64,000 nt of DNA. Source: an uncultured Lachnospiraceae bacterium (GTDB lineage: Bacteria; Bacillota; Clostridia; Lachnospirales; Lachnospiraceae). The translations under genes were made by a program, and so were the position numbers. The stretch covers positions 1-64,000 of the forward strand of contig CAJUDZ010000013.1 of NCBI GenBank assembly GCA_910584965.1, written 5' to 3'. Below the pieces are notes generated by a model that saw only the letters and a list, made by a program, of their open reading frames with translations, was not told the DNA's origin and did not search any database. Below are positions 52,508 through 61,940 of this stretch, piece by piece (positions within the stretch are counted from its first letter, which is position 1; every line of letters starts with the position of its first letter).

Positions 52508-54628
52508 GAAATTTTTCTTTTCGGGCTTATCGGAAATATGCTGTAATATAACCGCGGAAGTCGCCGGAAGCGTAATCTTTACTTTTCCCGCAACGACAGG
52601 ATATTCCTTTGATACCGTCGAAAAACCTTCCGCTGTTGTAATCAGCAGCTGTTTCAGCATACATTCCTTCGGTATACCAATATACCATACGGATAATGAT
52701 TGTGTCACTTCATGATCATTATTATTCACCAGTATAACGGACTGCGAATCTTTCGTAAAACGGCCGTAACCGATAACATTATAATCTTCCAGAATATATT
52801 TTAGCGATCCTTTCAGAAATTCGGGATTCTGCTTATGAATCTGAATCACCGCCTTATGGAATGCAATCAGTTCCTGATCTTCATGTCCCCAGGGATACGT
52901 CCGTCTGTTATCCGGATCCGTAAAACCGCAGACACCCGCTTCGTCTCCATAATATATCGTGGGCGCGCCCATCCACGTCATCTGAATGACAACCGCCTCC
53001 CGGAACACGGCTTTACTAACGCCTTCATTCGCCGCTTCGGGACCCAATGTATTCGTTCTTCCGACTTTGCGGTTCGTTCTCGTCAGAAAACGGGAATGGT
53101 CGTGATTGGACAACTCATTCATCGCCGTCTGCAGAGACTGTATCGGAAAACTGGCGCAATGATGTCTCATGGCATCCCAGAAACATTTTGCATTTCCAAA
53201 TAAATCCTGGCGATAATCGTCGCTGTGCTTCTGCATGCCTGTTAAAAACCATGTGACAGGCTCCATAAAAGCATCATAGTTCATAACCGTATCCCATTCG
53301 TTCCCCTGCAGCCAGTCTTTCGGATCTCCGTAGTGTTCAGCCAGAATAATCGCATCCGGATTCGCAGTTTTCACCGCTTTTCGAAATTCCTGCCAGAAAA
53401 AATGGTTAAATTCCGGGCTGTGCCCCAAATCCGCGGCTACATCCAGCCGCCATCCATCCGCATTGTAAGGGGGAGAAACCCATTTCTTCGCGATATGGAG
53501 AACATAATGAAGAAGCTCCCTGGAATTTTCATAATTCAGTTTCGGAAGCGTGTCATGCCCCCACCAGCCGTCATAAGTGCCGTTATAAGGCCATTTATGA
53601 TCATCATAAAAGCGGAAATAATTATGGTAGGGACTTTCCTTTGTGACATAAGCCCCTTTCTCATAACCTTCCACATCTTCATAGATTCGTTCTTTGTCTA
53701 TCCATTTATTGAAAGAACCGCAATGATTGAAGACGCCGTCCAAAATCACTCTGATGCCTCTTCTGTGCGCCTCTTTCACCACTTCGGCAAAAAGAGCGTT
53801 GCTTGACTCCAGATTTTCTTTATTGGATACACGGTTAATATATTTTGTGGCAAAACGGTTCTCATGCTGACCCGGCTGTAATACATCTCCCGTATCATTG
53901 ACAATTTTCCCGAAATGCGGATCGATGTTGTCATAATCCTGTATATCGTATTTATGGTTGGACGGAGAAACGAAGAGCGGATTAAAATAAATGACATCGA
54001 TGCCCAAATCCTGTAAGTAATCCATTTTATCCAGAACACCCTGCAGATCGCCGCCATAAAACTCCCGCACACCCATATTTGCAGGATACTTATTCCAGTC
54101 GTCTACTTTTACGGTTCCTTCTCCGATATAACGGTACTCATCGCTTAAAACATCATTTGACGGATCGCCATTATAAAAGCGGTCTACATAGATTTGATAA
54201 AAAACCGCGCCTTTTGCCCAGTCCGGCGTTTTAAATCCGGGAATAATCTGAAAATGGTAGTATTTATTAACATCCCGCACGACCCCTCTTGTATCGAAAA
54301 TACAGGAAATCGAACCGGCATGTACCTCGAAATAGTAGACCAGCTTTTCATTCTCAAGCTGTTCCGTATGTGCATAATAATCAAAATAATCGTTCGATTC
54401 GACTTTCAGCATCAAATGCTTTTCGTTCTTACTTACCAGAAAAACTCTGTCAATATTATTCCTTGCGGCTCGGAATCGAATCGTTACTTCTCCATACGCG
54501 CTCGGTTCCGCCGGTGTAATATAATTTTCCGTCACATCGGTAAACAAAGCTTTCCTGTTAAAGACAGGGCGCATTGACGAAATGTACTGATAATTCTGTT
54601 CTGCCTTAAAAAACCGGTTAAAATCCAT
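52493..54628 (-). CDS. GH13 alpha-glycosidase (neopullulanase/cyclomaltodextrinase type)
   Basis: 711 residues: an N-terminal beta-sandwich (CBM34-like, about 25-130), then the GH13 barrel with region I DGVFNH, region II GWRLDVAAD (nucleophile Asp), region III AEHYGDP (acid/base Glu) and region IV SNHDHSR (third Asp), and a C-terminal beta domain. The domain order and EFYGGDLQGV are typical of intracellular maltodextrin-degrading enzymes of this group. No signal peptide is visible, so it acts inside on imported alpha-glucans. It stands alone. Confidence 0.92.
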   Translation of the reverse strand: MDFNRFFKAEQNYQYISSMRPVFNRKALFTDVTENYITPAEPSAYGEVTIRFRAARNNIDRVFLVSKNEKHLMLKVESNDYFDYYAHTEQLENEKLVYYFEVHAGSISCIFDTRGVVRDVNKYYHFQIIPGFKTPDWAKGAVFYQIYVDRFYNGDPSNDVLSDEYRYIGEGTVKVDDWNKYPANMGVREFYGGDLQGVLDKMDYLQDLGIDVIYFNPLFVSPSNHKYDIQDYDNIDPHFGKIVNDTGDVLQPGQHENRFATKYINRVSNKENLESSNALFAEVVKEAHRRGIRVILDGVFNHCGSFNKWIDKERIYEDVEGYEKGAYVTKESPYHNYFRFYDDHKWPYNGTYDGWWGHDTLPKLNYENSRELLHYVLHIAKKWVSPPYNADGWRLDVAADLGHSPEFNHFFWQEFRKAVKTANPDAIILAEHYGDPKDWLQGNEWDTVMNYDAFMEPVTWFLTGMQKHSDDYRQDLFGNAKCFWDAMRHHCASFPIQSLQTAMNELSNHDHSRFLTRTNRKVGRTNTLGPEAANEGVSKAVFREAVVIQMTWMGAPTIYYGDEAGVCGFTDPDNRRTYPWGHEDQELIAFHKAVIQIHKQNPEFLKGSLKYILEDYNVIGYGRFTKDSQSVILVNNNDHEVTQSLSVWYIGIPKECMLKQLLITTAEGFSTVSKEYPVVAGKVKITLPATSAVILQHISDKPEKKNFLQFE

Positions 54629-54716
54629 ACGGGCAATCCTCCATCATCCATTATTATTGCTTGATCTCCGTCACACCAATATAACCATTTCCGTTACGGC
54701 AATTTCCAAATAAAGT

Positions 54717-54749
54717 AAAAAAGACAGCTTTGGAATCGCTGTCCTTTTT
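54717..54749 (-). terminator. Terminator after ftsH
   Basis: GACAGC (54723-54728) pairs with GCTGTC (54738-54743), with A- and T-rich flanks that give TTTTTT on the minus strand. It is about 140 bases after the ftsH stop. Confidence 0.75.
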
Positions 54750-54889
54750 AGAGAAGGTATTTCTTCTTATGGGGTATAGCAAAAAACTATATAATGTATT
54801 GGGGGTTACAAGTGTATAATAGCATAGCCCTGAAAAACCTACAATCCATAGGATTCACAAATATTACAATTTCATTCATTGTTTTTTGT

Positions 54890-56728
54890 CTATATTGCAC
54901 AATCAGGCTGCGGATAGTCCACATCAAACAGCGATTCAAACTCGCTTCTTCCGATTTTTTCCTTTTCCAACAACAATTTTGCGCACTCGTGAAGCACTTT
55001 TTCGTGTTCTAAAATAATCTCTTTGGCTTTCGCATAACATTCATCGATAATCGCCTTGACTTCCTTATCGATTTCACCGGAAATGCTTTCGCTGTGATTC
55101 TTGGCATGCGCGAGATCTCTTCCGATAAAGACTTCATCGTCATCGTCGTCATAATTGATAACGCCGATATTCTCGGACATACCATATCTCGTTACCATTC
55201 TGCGGGCAGTCTTGGTCGCTTTCTTAATATCGCTGGAAGCGCCTGTCGTAATATCATCAAAAATAATTTCTTCGGCGATTCGTCCGCCGAGTGAAACCAT
55301 GATATCCTCTTTCATCTTGCCCTTTGTTAAAAACATTTCATCTTTTTCGGGAAGAGGCATTGTATATCCCGCCGCTCCGATTCCGGTCGGTATGATGGAA
55401 ACCGTATATACAGGGCCCACATCCGGCAGCACATGGAAGAGTATCGCGTGGCCTGCCTCGTGATAAGCCGTAATCTTCTTTTCTTTGTCGGAAATAATGC
55501 GGCTCTTTTTTTCCGAGCCGATACCTACTTTAATAAATGCTTTCTTAATGTCTTCCTGTTTTACAAAGACTCTCTTATCCATAGCCGCATTGATTGCCGC
55601 CTCATTCAGAAGGTTCTCCAGGTCTGCTCCCGTAAACCCTGCCGTCGTCTGTGCGATCTGTTCCAGATTGACGTCATCCGCAAGCGGTTTGTTCTTCGCA
55701 TGCACTTTCAGAATGTCCTGACGTCCTCCTACATCCGGCGAAGCGACGCTGATTTTCCTGTCAAAACGGCCCGGTCTTAAAATCGCCGGATCGAGAATAT
55801 CGACACGATTGGTCGCCGCCATGACAATAATTCCTTCATTGATACCAAAACCGTCCATTTCCACAAGCAGCTGATTCAACGTCTGCTCTCTTTCGTCGTG
55901 ACCGCCGCCCATACCGGTTCCGCGTCGTCTCGCTACCGCATCGATCTCATCAATAAAAATAATACAGGGCGCATGCCTTTTGGCTTCCGCAAACATATCC
56001 CGGACACGGGATGCGCCGACGCCGACAAACATTTCCACAAAATCCGAACCCGAAATGCTGAAAAAAGGCACATTAGCCTCTCCCGCAATCGCTTTGGCAA
56101 GCAGCGTTTTACCTGTACCCGGCGCACCTTCCAACAGAACGCCTTTGGGAATCCTGGCGCCGACTCTTGTAAACTTCCCGGGCTCCTTTAAAAATTCTAC
56201 AATTTCTTCTAACTCTTCTTTTTCTTCCTTCAATCCTGCAACTTCGTTCAGGGTAATCTTGTTATCGCCGATCGAAAGCTTTGCGCGGCTTTTTCCGAAA
56301 TTCATCATCTTACCCCCGCTGCCGCCGCCCGCATTCTGGGAGTTCATCATAACAAAAAAGAAAACACAGACAATCGTGACAAGAAGTACCGGAAAGACAC
56401 TGTTCAAAAACCAGCTTTCCTCGGGTACATTCTCTACGGTCGGATCCAGTCCGTATTTTCTGACCATGCTTTCCGCTTCCGCCGTATCCATCACATAAAG
56501 GAGCTTCTCTTCCCCGCTTTTTAACGTAATTTCCAAAGAGCCTGTCGGCGTCTCCTTATTCGGACAGATGTTGACCATCGCCACTTCTCCGCCTTTTAAC
56601 TGCGCCTCAAACTCGCCTTTCGTATAACCGCTTCCCTGTACCCTTAATGTTCCGATCCAGACGGTAAAAAGGAGAAGTCCGATAATAATCACAAAGTATA
56701 AATAAAAATTTCTGCTATTCTTATTCAA
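54890..56728 (-). CDS. ftsH: ATP-dependent zinc metalloprotease FtsH
   Basis: 612 residues: two N-terminal helices (about 8-26 and 110-128) around a small outer domain, AAA+ ATPase with Walker A GAPGTGKT, Walker B IIFIDEIDA, the pore motif FVEMFVG and arginine fingers in RPGRFDR, then an M41 protease with HEAGH and a downstream Asp in the TTGASSD region. It degrades misassembled membrane proteins and regulators. It is the last gene of the tilS-hpt-ftsH series, in the same order as in Bacillus. Confidence 0.97.
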   Translation of the reverse strand: MNKNSRNFYLYFVIIIGLLLFTVWIGTLRVQGSGYTKGEFEAQLKGGEVAMVNICPNKETPTGSLEITLKSGEEKLLYVMDTAEAESMVRKYGLDPTVENVPEESWFLNSVFPVLLVTIVCVFFFVMMNSQNAGGGSGGKMMNFGKSRAKLSIGDNKITLNEVAGLKEEKEELEEIVEFLKEPGKFTRVGARIPKGVLLEGAPGTGKTLLAKAIAGEANVPFFSISGSDFVEMFVGVGASRVRDMFAEAKRHAPCIIFIDEIDAVARRRGTGMGGGHDEREQTLNQLLVEMDGFGINEGIIVMAATNRVDILDPAILRPGRFDRKISVASPDVGGRQDILKVHAKNKPLADDVNLEQIAQTTAGFTGADLENLLNEAAINAAMDKRVFVKQEDIKKAFIKVGIGSEKKSRIISDKEKKITAYHEAGHAILFHVLPDVGPVYTVSIIPTGIGAAGYTMPLPEKDEMFLTKGKMKEDIMVSLGGRIAEEIIFDDITTGASSDIKKATKTARRMVTRYGMSENIGVINYDDDDDEVFIGRDLAHAKNHSESISGEIDKEVKAIIDECYAKAKEIILEHEKVLHECAKLLLEKEKIGRSEFESLFDVDYPQPDCAI

Positions 56729-56774
56729 AACAATCCTCTTTTCCTAATAGAAACAACACAAAAAACCGTCATTT

Positions 56775-57299
56775 CTAATCAAACTTTACAATGCCAATAT
56801 ATGGCAGATTTCTGTATTTCTGAGCATAATCCAGACCATACCCCACAACAAACTCATCGGGAATTTCAAATCCGGTATAATCCGCTTTTACATCGACAAC
56901 CCGTCTGTCCGGTTTATCTAACAGTGCACAAAGTTTCACATCTTCGGCACCTCTGTCTTTCATCAGCTTCATCAGATAATCCAGCGTTCTTCCGGTATCC
57001 ACAATGTCTTCCACAATCAAAACATGCTTTTCCAAAAGCGGTTCATCCAGATCTTTGACGATCTTTACCACCCCGCTGGATTCGGATGATTTTCCGTAAC
57101 TGGAAACCGACATGAAATCCAGATAAACGGGGACCGTAATCCGCTTTGCAAGTTCACATGCAAAAAAACTCGCCCCTTTCAGAATACAGATCAGATAAAT
57201 ATCCTTCCCCGCATAATCCCTGCTGATCTGCTCTCCAAGCTGCCTGATTCTGGCATTGACCTCTTCTTCAGATAATAAAACCTCAATCCGTTCAGCCAT
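56775..57299 (-). CDS. hpt: Hypoxanthine phosphoribosyltransferase
   Basis: 174 residues with the PRPP-binding loop VLIVEDIVDTGRTL and the early ILKGASFF loop. It salvages hypoxanthine and guanine to IMP and GMP. The gene starts 8 bases inside the end of tilS. In Bacillus HprT and TilS act together to activate ftsH, and the same order is kept here. Confidence 0.96.
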   Translation of the reverse strand: MAERIEVLLSEEEVNARIRQLGEQISRDYAGKDIYLICILKGASFFACELAKRITVPVYLDFMSVSSYGKSSESSGVVKIVKDLDEPLLEKHVLIVEDIVDTGRTLDYLMKLMKDRGAEDVKLCALLDKPDRRVVDVKADYTGFEIPDEFVVGYGLDYAQKYRNLPYIGIVKFD

Positions 57300-58749
57300 C
57301 GCTTTCCTCCTTTAACTGTACCTGCAAGATACATTTTGTATTTTCATTCACCTTATAATACTGGCTGATACGGTATCCCGGAATCCAGACGATATGCGGC
57401 CCGTCCGCCAGTAAATAAATGCGCTCCCGCTGCATTTTGGGAATTTTCTCGTTTATCATGTATTCTTTTATCGTTTTTTTACGCAAATCGCCGTCTATCG
57501 TCAGATAGTCCCCCGATTCACGGGTTCTGAACTGTAAAACCCTAGTTATTTTATCATAATCGAACCATTTCGTATATGTCTTTTCCGGAATATTTTGTCC
57601 TTTTTTGTAAAAAAACTCCTCTTCCGGCACATACTGAAAGGATATTTTTCCAAGTCCCGGCACCACCGCTTCTCCCGGCACCCTCACGGAAACCGGTAAA
57701 TATTCCTCCGACGGACCTCCCTGTTTTTGCGGCGTTTTTTCCTCGGTAAGAGATTTCTTTCCTTTCTCCCTTTGCAGAAATAATCTGTCATACTCTTTCC
57801 GGGCCCGCAGGCCGTATGGAAGAATGATCTCCTTGCTGCCGGTTTTCCCGGTCAGCTCCATCAAATCATTCAAATGCTCTTTTGTAATATCTTTCCTGTA
57901 CGGCGTCATCCGCTCCATGCAGCCGAGCAGGAGCATCTTCTGCAGAAAAATATCTTCTTTCCGGAAATGATTGAGATCCAAAACAATCCTGTCTTCTTCC
58001 CGGATAACCGCACATCTTTCATACGCAAGATCCGTCTGTTTCTCCACAAAATCATTCGTCTGTGCAAGGATTTCCGCGGCATTGCCGATATGCGCCGCAG
58101 CATTTCGGCAGATGTATTCTTCGGCATAAGGCAATATATGATGTCTGATCCTGTTTCTCGTATAAGTATCTTCGTTATTTGTACTATCCATACAATAAAC
58201 AAGCCCTTTTTCGGATAAATATGCCTCAATCCAGGCTCTGTCAAGACACAGAAGCGGACGGATAATCCGTTCCCGCACCGGACGAATACTGCCAAGCCCT
58301 TTCAGGCCGCTTCCCCGGAACAGATGAAACAGCATCGTTTCCGCCCGGTCATTGCGATTGTGTGCAACTGCAATTTTACAGACACCGCATTTTCCACGAA
58401 GCGCCTCCTCAAACGCCTGATATCTGAGCTGTCTTCCCGCCTCTTCCGGCGAAAGTCCTTTTTCTTTCGCATAATCGTTCATAACCACTTTTTTCAGAAA
58501 AAAAGGAATATTCCATTCTTCGCACAGCTTTTTTACATAATCTTCATCCCTCTGTGCATCCGCGCGGACACCATGATTAACGTGTACTGCCAGCAGATGA
58601 AACGGAATTTCTTCGGTCAGCTTCCGCAGAAGGTAAAGCATACAGACAGAATCCGCTCCGCCGGATATTCCCGCCGCCACAGTATCTCCTTTCAAAATCA
58701 TCTGATGCTTCACAATATATGCTTTCACTTTCCCATAAATGTCTTCCAT
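57292..58749 (-). CDS. tilS: tRNA(Ile)-lysidine synthase
   Basis: 485 residues. The PP-loop motif SGGADSVCML (about 29-38), HVNHGVRADA and AVAHNRNDRAETML define the N-terminal catalytic domain; the substrate-binding TilS C-terminal domains follow (RFRTRESGDYLTIDG, KKTIKEYMINEKIP). It changes C34 of the AUA-reading tRNA-Ile to lysidine, an essential step. It overlaps hpt and is separated from spoIIE by duplicated terminators. Confidence 0.96.
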   Translation of the reverse strand: MEDIYGKVKAYIVKHQMILKGDTVAAGISGGADSVCMLYLLRKLTEEIPFHLLAVHVNHGVRADAQRDEDYVKKLCEEWNIPFFLKKVVMNDYAKEKGLSPEEAGRQLRYQAFEEALRGKCGVCKIAVAHNRNDRAETMLFHLFRGSGLKGLGSIRPVRERIIRPLLCLDRAWIEAYLSEKGLVYCMDSTNNEDTYTRNRIRHHILPYAEEYICRNAAAHIGNAAEILAQTNDFVEKQTDLAYERCAVIREEDRIVLDLNHFRKEDIFLQKMLLLGCMERMTPYRKDITKEHLNDLMELTGKTGSKEIILPYGLRARKEYDRLFLQREKGKKSLTEEKTPQKQGGPSEEYLPVSVRVPGEAVVPGLGKISFQYVPEEEFFYKKGQNIPEKTYTKWFDYDKITRVLQFRTRESGDYLTIDGDLRKKTIKEYMINEKIPKMQRERIYLLADGPHIVWIPGYRISQYYKVNENTKCILQVQLKEESDG

Positions 58750-58770
58750 AAAGTACCTTTGCTTTTTATG

Positions 58771-58849
58771 TGTCCGATTTCATCGGACTTTTGCTCGTTA
58801 ATCCTGCAAGAAAAACAAATGACGCTTCGCGTCGCTTGTTTCTTTTGCA
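58771..58849. repeat. Direct repeat unit 1, palindrome plus bidirectional terminator
   Basis: An approximately 79-base unit holding GTCCGAT-TTC-ATCGGAC and a terminator-like hairpin AAACAA..GACGC-TTC-GCGTC..TTGTTT. It is almost identical to the unit at 58889-58968, 118 bases further on. Confidence 0.85.
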
Positions 58850-58888
58850 CTTTGTTTATACTCGCAAATTCGCGCTTTCAGCGCTTCC

Positions 58889-58968
58889 TGTCCGATTCCA
58901 TCGGACATTTGCTCGTTAATCCTGCAAGAAAAACAAATGACGCTTCGCGTCGCTTGTTTTTCTTTGCA
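58889..58968. repeat. Direct repeat unit 2, probable spoIIE terminator
   Basis: The second copy (80 bases, a few differences) starts 6 bases after the spoIIE stop. On the minus strand its hairpin is followed by TTGTTTTTCTT, so it should end spoIIE transcription. Between the copies lies another palindrome, GCGC-TTTCA-GCGC. Confidence 0.85.
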
Positions 58969-58973
58969 TTGGA

Positions 58974-60182
58974 TTAGATTATATCACATTTTGTGGTGTG
59001 CTGCCAGATTCCGATGACGAGCACCGTCATGTCGTCCCGGATTTTTCCTTTGCTCTGGTGAAGACAGTAGTTCAATATCTGCCTCGCAATTTCTCCCGGA
59101 TTTGTATGGGAAATCTTTCCGATCAGCTCCGGAAGAATTTCCTCTCCGATTCCCTGTTCCAGCGCGTCCAGAACGCCGTCGGAAAGCATTATGATATAAT
59201 CCCCGTCCTGAAGCTGTCTGTGTATTGTTTCCGGTTCTATCTGCTGGAAAACGCCAAGCGGAAGATTTCTTGCCGAAAGCCTGTCCACCAGATGATCTCT
59301 TTTGATAAAAGTACAGGCTGCTCCTATTTTAATAAACTCACAGGCCCCCGTATAAAGATTCAGATCGCAGATATCCAGCGTGGACATGTTCTGTTCCTGC
59401 TCTCCCGCCGCGAGCGCACCGTTGATAATCTGAACCGCCGCTTCTTTCCGGAAACCTGCTTCCATGAGCCGCTCCATCATTTCTATTACTTTCCCGGATT
59501 CTTCGCTGGCTCTTTCGCCGGAGCCCATACCGTCTGAAAGAATTGCGGCCATCCTTCCCTGTTCCGTTTCGCAAAAAGTGTAATTATCTCCCGAAATCTT
59601 CTCCGTTTCTTTCGTTGCTTTCGCAAATCCGGTAAGAATATGAAAAGAAGGCTCTTCCTGAAAATAGTATACGCTCCATTCCCCGGCAAGAAACAACGGT
59701 GCCTGTCCGGATGCTCTGAGCCTGACATTCATCGCCACGGAAACCAGATCGGCCACATCCTGTACCGTAATGTTTTCCTGTGTCTGCGGCTTTAACATCA
59801 GGCTTAACGTCAGATGTCCGTCGTCATTTTCCAGAATCATCATATTTTTCAGTAATATTCCTGCCTCTTTCAGGTAGTGGGCGGCCTGTCTGTATTTCCG
59901 TTCACCCACCGGGCGGTACTGATAAGCTTCTTTTGCCACATCAGCCATGATATGCGCCATTTCTTTTAAATGATCCGCTAACAGTCCTCTGCTTTCGAAA
60001 AGCTTCTTCTGCCAGAGGTATTCCTGCCTGTCTTTCTCTTCCGGCGTTCCTTCCGGCTTATCTTCTTCAAAAAGTTCCGCCAGCTCCTGAAAAGATGCCG
60101 CATATCCTAAAAGTTTCTGTCGACCGTATTCCGGTATGATCGTAACAATATTGTCTTCTTTTATTTCCGCCCGCTTTCTCAT
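58974..60182 (-). CDS. spoIIE: SpoIIE-type PP2C phosphatase lacking the membrane domain
   Basis: About 402 residues. The N-terminal 150 residues resemble the SpoIIE oligomerisation region (YAASFQELAELF...), and the rest is a PP2C phosphatase with metal Asps in AILSDGMGSGE, YIIMLSDGV and RDDMTVLVIG. In Bacillus SpoIIE (about 827 residues) ten membrane helices precede this; here only a 213-base gap with no hydrophobic frame lies upstream. It would dephosphorylate SpoIIAA and release sigma-F, but its septal anchoring would differ. Start: GTG 60194 nearly touches GGGAGG; ATG 60182 is 13 bases away. The position between divIC and tilS supports the identity. Confidence 0.85.
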   Translation of the reverse strand: MRKRAEIKEDNIVTIIPEYGRQKLLGYAASFQELAELFEEDKPEGTPEEKDRQEYLWQKKLFESRGLLADHLKEMAHIMADVAKEAYQYRPVGERKYRQAAHYLKEAGILLKNMMILENDDGHLTLSLMLKPQTQENITVQDVADLVSVAMNVRLRASGQAPLFLAGEWSVYYFQEEPSFHILTGFAKATKETEKISGDNYTFCETEQGRMAAILSDGMGSGERASEESGKVIEMMERLMEAGFRKEAAVQIINGALAAGEQEQNMSTLDICDLNLYTGACEFIKIGAACTFIKRDHLVDRLSARNLPLGVFQQIEPETIHRQLQDGDYIIMLSDGVLDALEQGIGEEILPELIGKISHTNPGEIARQILNYCLHQSKGKIRDDMTVLVIGIWQHTTKCDII

Positions 60183-60288
60183 ACTAATAACCACGCCTCC
60201 CTTTTTTTGCCATCTATTTAATCAATATATGTGAGGCATGTCATTATTATTCACTGAAATTTATAAAACCTGTTCATTCCTTCTCAAA

Positions 60289-60365
60289 GTCCGCCGCAAT
60301 TACAGCATTTTTCCAAAGAATAAAAAACGCAGGCTGCGATTACGGCATTTTTCTGTCAGAATAAA
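60289..60365. repeat. Imperfect direct repeat, about 37-base units
   Basis: Two copies of GC(A/G)ATTAC(A/G)GCATTTTTC..AGAATAAAAAA (about 60291-60326 and 60333-60368) stand in tandem. A third relative, GCTGCAATTACAGC, lies at 6478-6491 beside the first BlaI promoter, also next to a terminator. Confidence 0.5.
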
Positions 60366-60413
60366 AAACAGATTTCGGATGCAGTTCGAATGCACTCCCA
60401 AATCTGTTTATTT
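60363..60413 (-). terminator. Terminator overlapping the divIC stop
   Basis: AACAGATTT (60367-60375) pairs with AAATCTGTT (60400-60408), with extra inner pairing, and gives TTTTTTATT on the minus strand. It separates divIC from spoIIE. Confidence 0.8.
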
Positions 60414-60725
60414 TTCATCTTTAAAAATGATTTCACCGTCATATACCAGACCGAGTTTATCTTTTGCCAGCTCTTCCACATATTTCTTCGTCTGCGTATA
60501 CTTTCCGTATTCCGCAATCTCTTCGCTTCGTTCTTTCTCCGCCTCGATTTGTTCCAGTAAAACCATTTCTTTCAGCTCATATTCTTCTTTTTTTCCGCGA
60601 AGTTCTATACTTTTAACCGTCACAACAATTAACATCATCAACACAACTGTTGTTACCAAAAGCATGCCGGTCCTGTTCTGCCGCTTCTTACGGTATGCTA
60701 CCCTTCTTGCCATTCCAATACCCAT
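60408..60725 (-). CDS. divIC: Septum formation initiator DivIC/FtsB-like
   Basis: 105 residues: basic cytoplasmic start, one membrane helix (about 20-38), a coiled coil (about 40-75) and the conserved YVEELAKDKLGLVYDGEIIF near the end. It links the division complex FtsL/DivIB at the septum. The start may be ATG 60725 or ATG 60713. The placement after yabP-yabQ is as in Bacillus. Confidence 0.9.
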   Translation of the reverse strand: MGIGMARRVAYRKKRQNRTGMLLVTTVVLMMLIVVTVKSIELRGKKEEYELKEMVLLEQIEAEKERSEEIAEYGKYTQTKKYVEELAKDKLGLVYDGEIIFKDEK

Positions 60726-60749
60726 TTTCTGCCTGAACAGGCACCCTAA

Positions 60750-61238
60750 TTAGTGTTTACATAAAACCATTTTAAGCGTTTTTAGAAAATACGTCAACTT
60801 ATTTTTTATGAAATTTTGACATCTTCTTAATTTATTTTTCAAAAATATTGCAATTTTTTTAATTATAGATAACAAAAATTTTAACGGTTTTACCACAATT
60901 TGTATTACGCGAAACAGAAACCACATGATCTTGTAGATGAGCGTTGACATAATATGTACAAACCATTTGCTGACAAGAGCTTTATATAAAATCATGCCAA
61001 GCATCGCGCCAAGAACCGTAAACCATCTCAAAACACCGTTATTTTCCCGGTACAGCATATAAAAAACACCAATACCGCAGCCCGCCCAAAACAAAAAATC
61101 TTCGAACGATATCCAGAGAATATTATGTTTTAATAATTTCCTGAAAATCAGGAACCAGTCATAAACGAAAGTAATTACGACACCCATCACAATCGAATGT
61201 AGAAAAAAGGTAACTTCCTGTATAATATCCTGGCTCAT
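60750..61238 (-). CDS. yabQ: Spore cortex biosynthesis protein YabQ
   Basis: 162 residues, with several N-terminal membrane helices (VTFFLHSIVMGVVITFVYDWF, FWAGCGIGVFYMLY) and a basic C-terminal tail. YabQ sits in the forespore envelope and is needed for cortex formation in Bacillus. It begins 7 bases after yabP. Confidence 0.92.
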   Translation of the reverse strand: MSQDIIQEVTFFLHSIVMGVVITFVYDWFLIFRKLLKHNILWISFEDFLFWAGCGIGVFYMLYRENNGVLRWFTVLGAMLGMILYKALVSKWFVHIMSTLIYKIMWFLFRVIQIVVKPLKFLLSIIKKIAIFLKNKLRRCQNFIKNKLTYFLKTLKMVLCKH

Positions 61239-61245
61239 AAATCAC

Positions 61246-61536
61246 CTACTTAAACAGTCTCGCCAGCAAAGATTCCCCTTTGGCATTATAGCCGGCCGTT
61301 TCCGAATAGGTAAGGCTGTCAATTCGACCGTCTATATCCACTTCCCCCTTGTCTAACGACAATCTGCTGACATGAAGTTCATTCCCTTTTATCATCAACA
61401 TTCCCTGTTCCGTTTCCAACAGAATCTCATTGACATCAAAAGACAGCACATCATTGACACCGCTGATAGTACATGTCCTTCTATTTGTAAGCATCAGTTT
61501 ATGCTGTCTTTTATTTATGCTGTTCAAATCTTCCAT
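61246..61536 (-). CDS. yabP: Sporulation protein YabP
   Basis: 96 residues with the family pattern HKLMLTNRRTCTISGVNDVLSFDVNEILLET and the terminal GFLARLFK-like ending (SLLARLFK). ATG 61536 follows GGGAGGG; the extension to 61557 covers that site. It belongs to the sporulation pair with yabQ. Confidence 0.94.
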   Translation of the reverse strand: MEDLNSINKRQHKLMLTNRRTCTISGVNDVLSFDVNEILLETEQGMLMIKGNELHVSRLSLDKGEVDIDGRIDSLTYSETAGYNAKGESLLARLFK

Positions 61537-61638
61537 ACATACCCTCCCTGAAAACATCTTCCAGTTAAATGTATGCGTGGTTTTCTGTTCTTAGAACATA
61601 TTCTTACAGTACAAATATGCAAAACGGCTCTGAAACAA

Positions 61639-61881
61639 TTATGTCAGATAACGAAACAACTCTTTTGCTTCTTCCTTCCGCACCGTCTCCTGTACATCCA
61701 GTACTTCTACTTTTACTTCCTTATTGCCAAACTGTATGGTAATTTTATCGCCCGCTTTTACATTGGCCGACGCTTTGGCGGGTTTATCATTGATGAAAAC
61801 TCTTCCCGCGTCACAGGCTTCATTTGCTACGGTCCGCCTTTTAATCAGACGGGAAACTTTCAAATATTTATCGAGCCGCAT
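61639..61881 (-). CDS. rqcP: S4-domain RNA-binding protein, RqcP/YabO-like
   Basis: 80 residues, a lone S4 domain (MRLDKYLKVSRLIKRRTVANEA, GRVFINDKPAKAS, GDKITIQFG). In Bacillus the homologue RqcP/YabO works with RqcH to add alanine tails on stalled ribosomes. ATG 61881 is chosen over 61905 because of the conserved start and the upstream AAAGGACAGGA. Confidence 0.9.
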   Translation of the reverse strand: MRLDKYLKVSRLIKRRTVANEACDAGRVFINDKPAKASANVKAGDKITIQFGNKEVKVEVLDVQETVRKEEAKELFRYLT

Positions 61882-61940
61882 TATATAATCCTGTCCTTTC
61901 CACAATCTGTTTTTTCAGTCCTGTACAATCTTTAAAGAAG

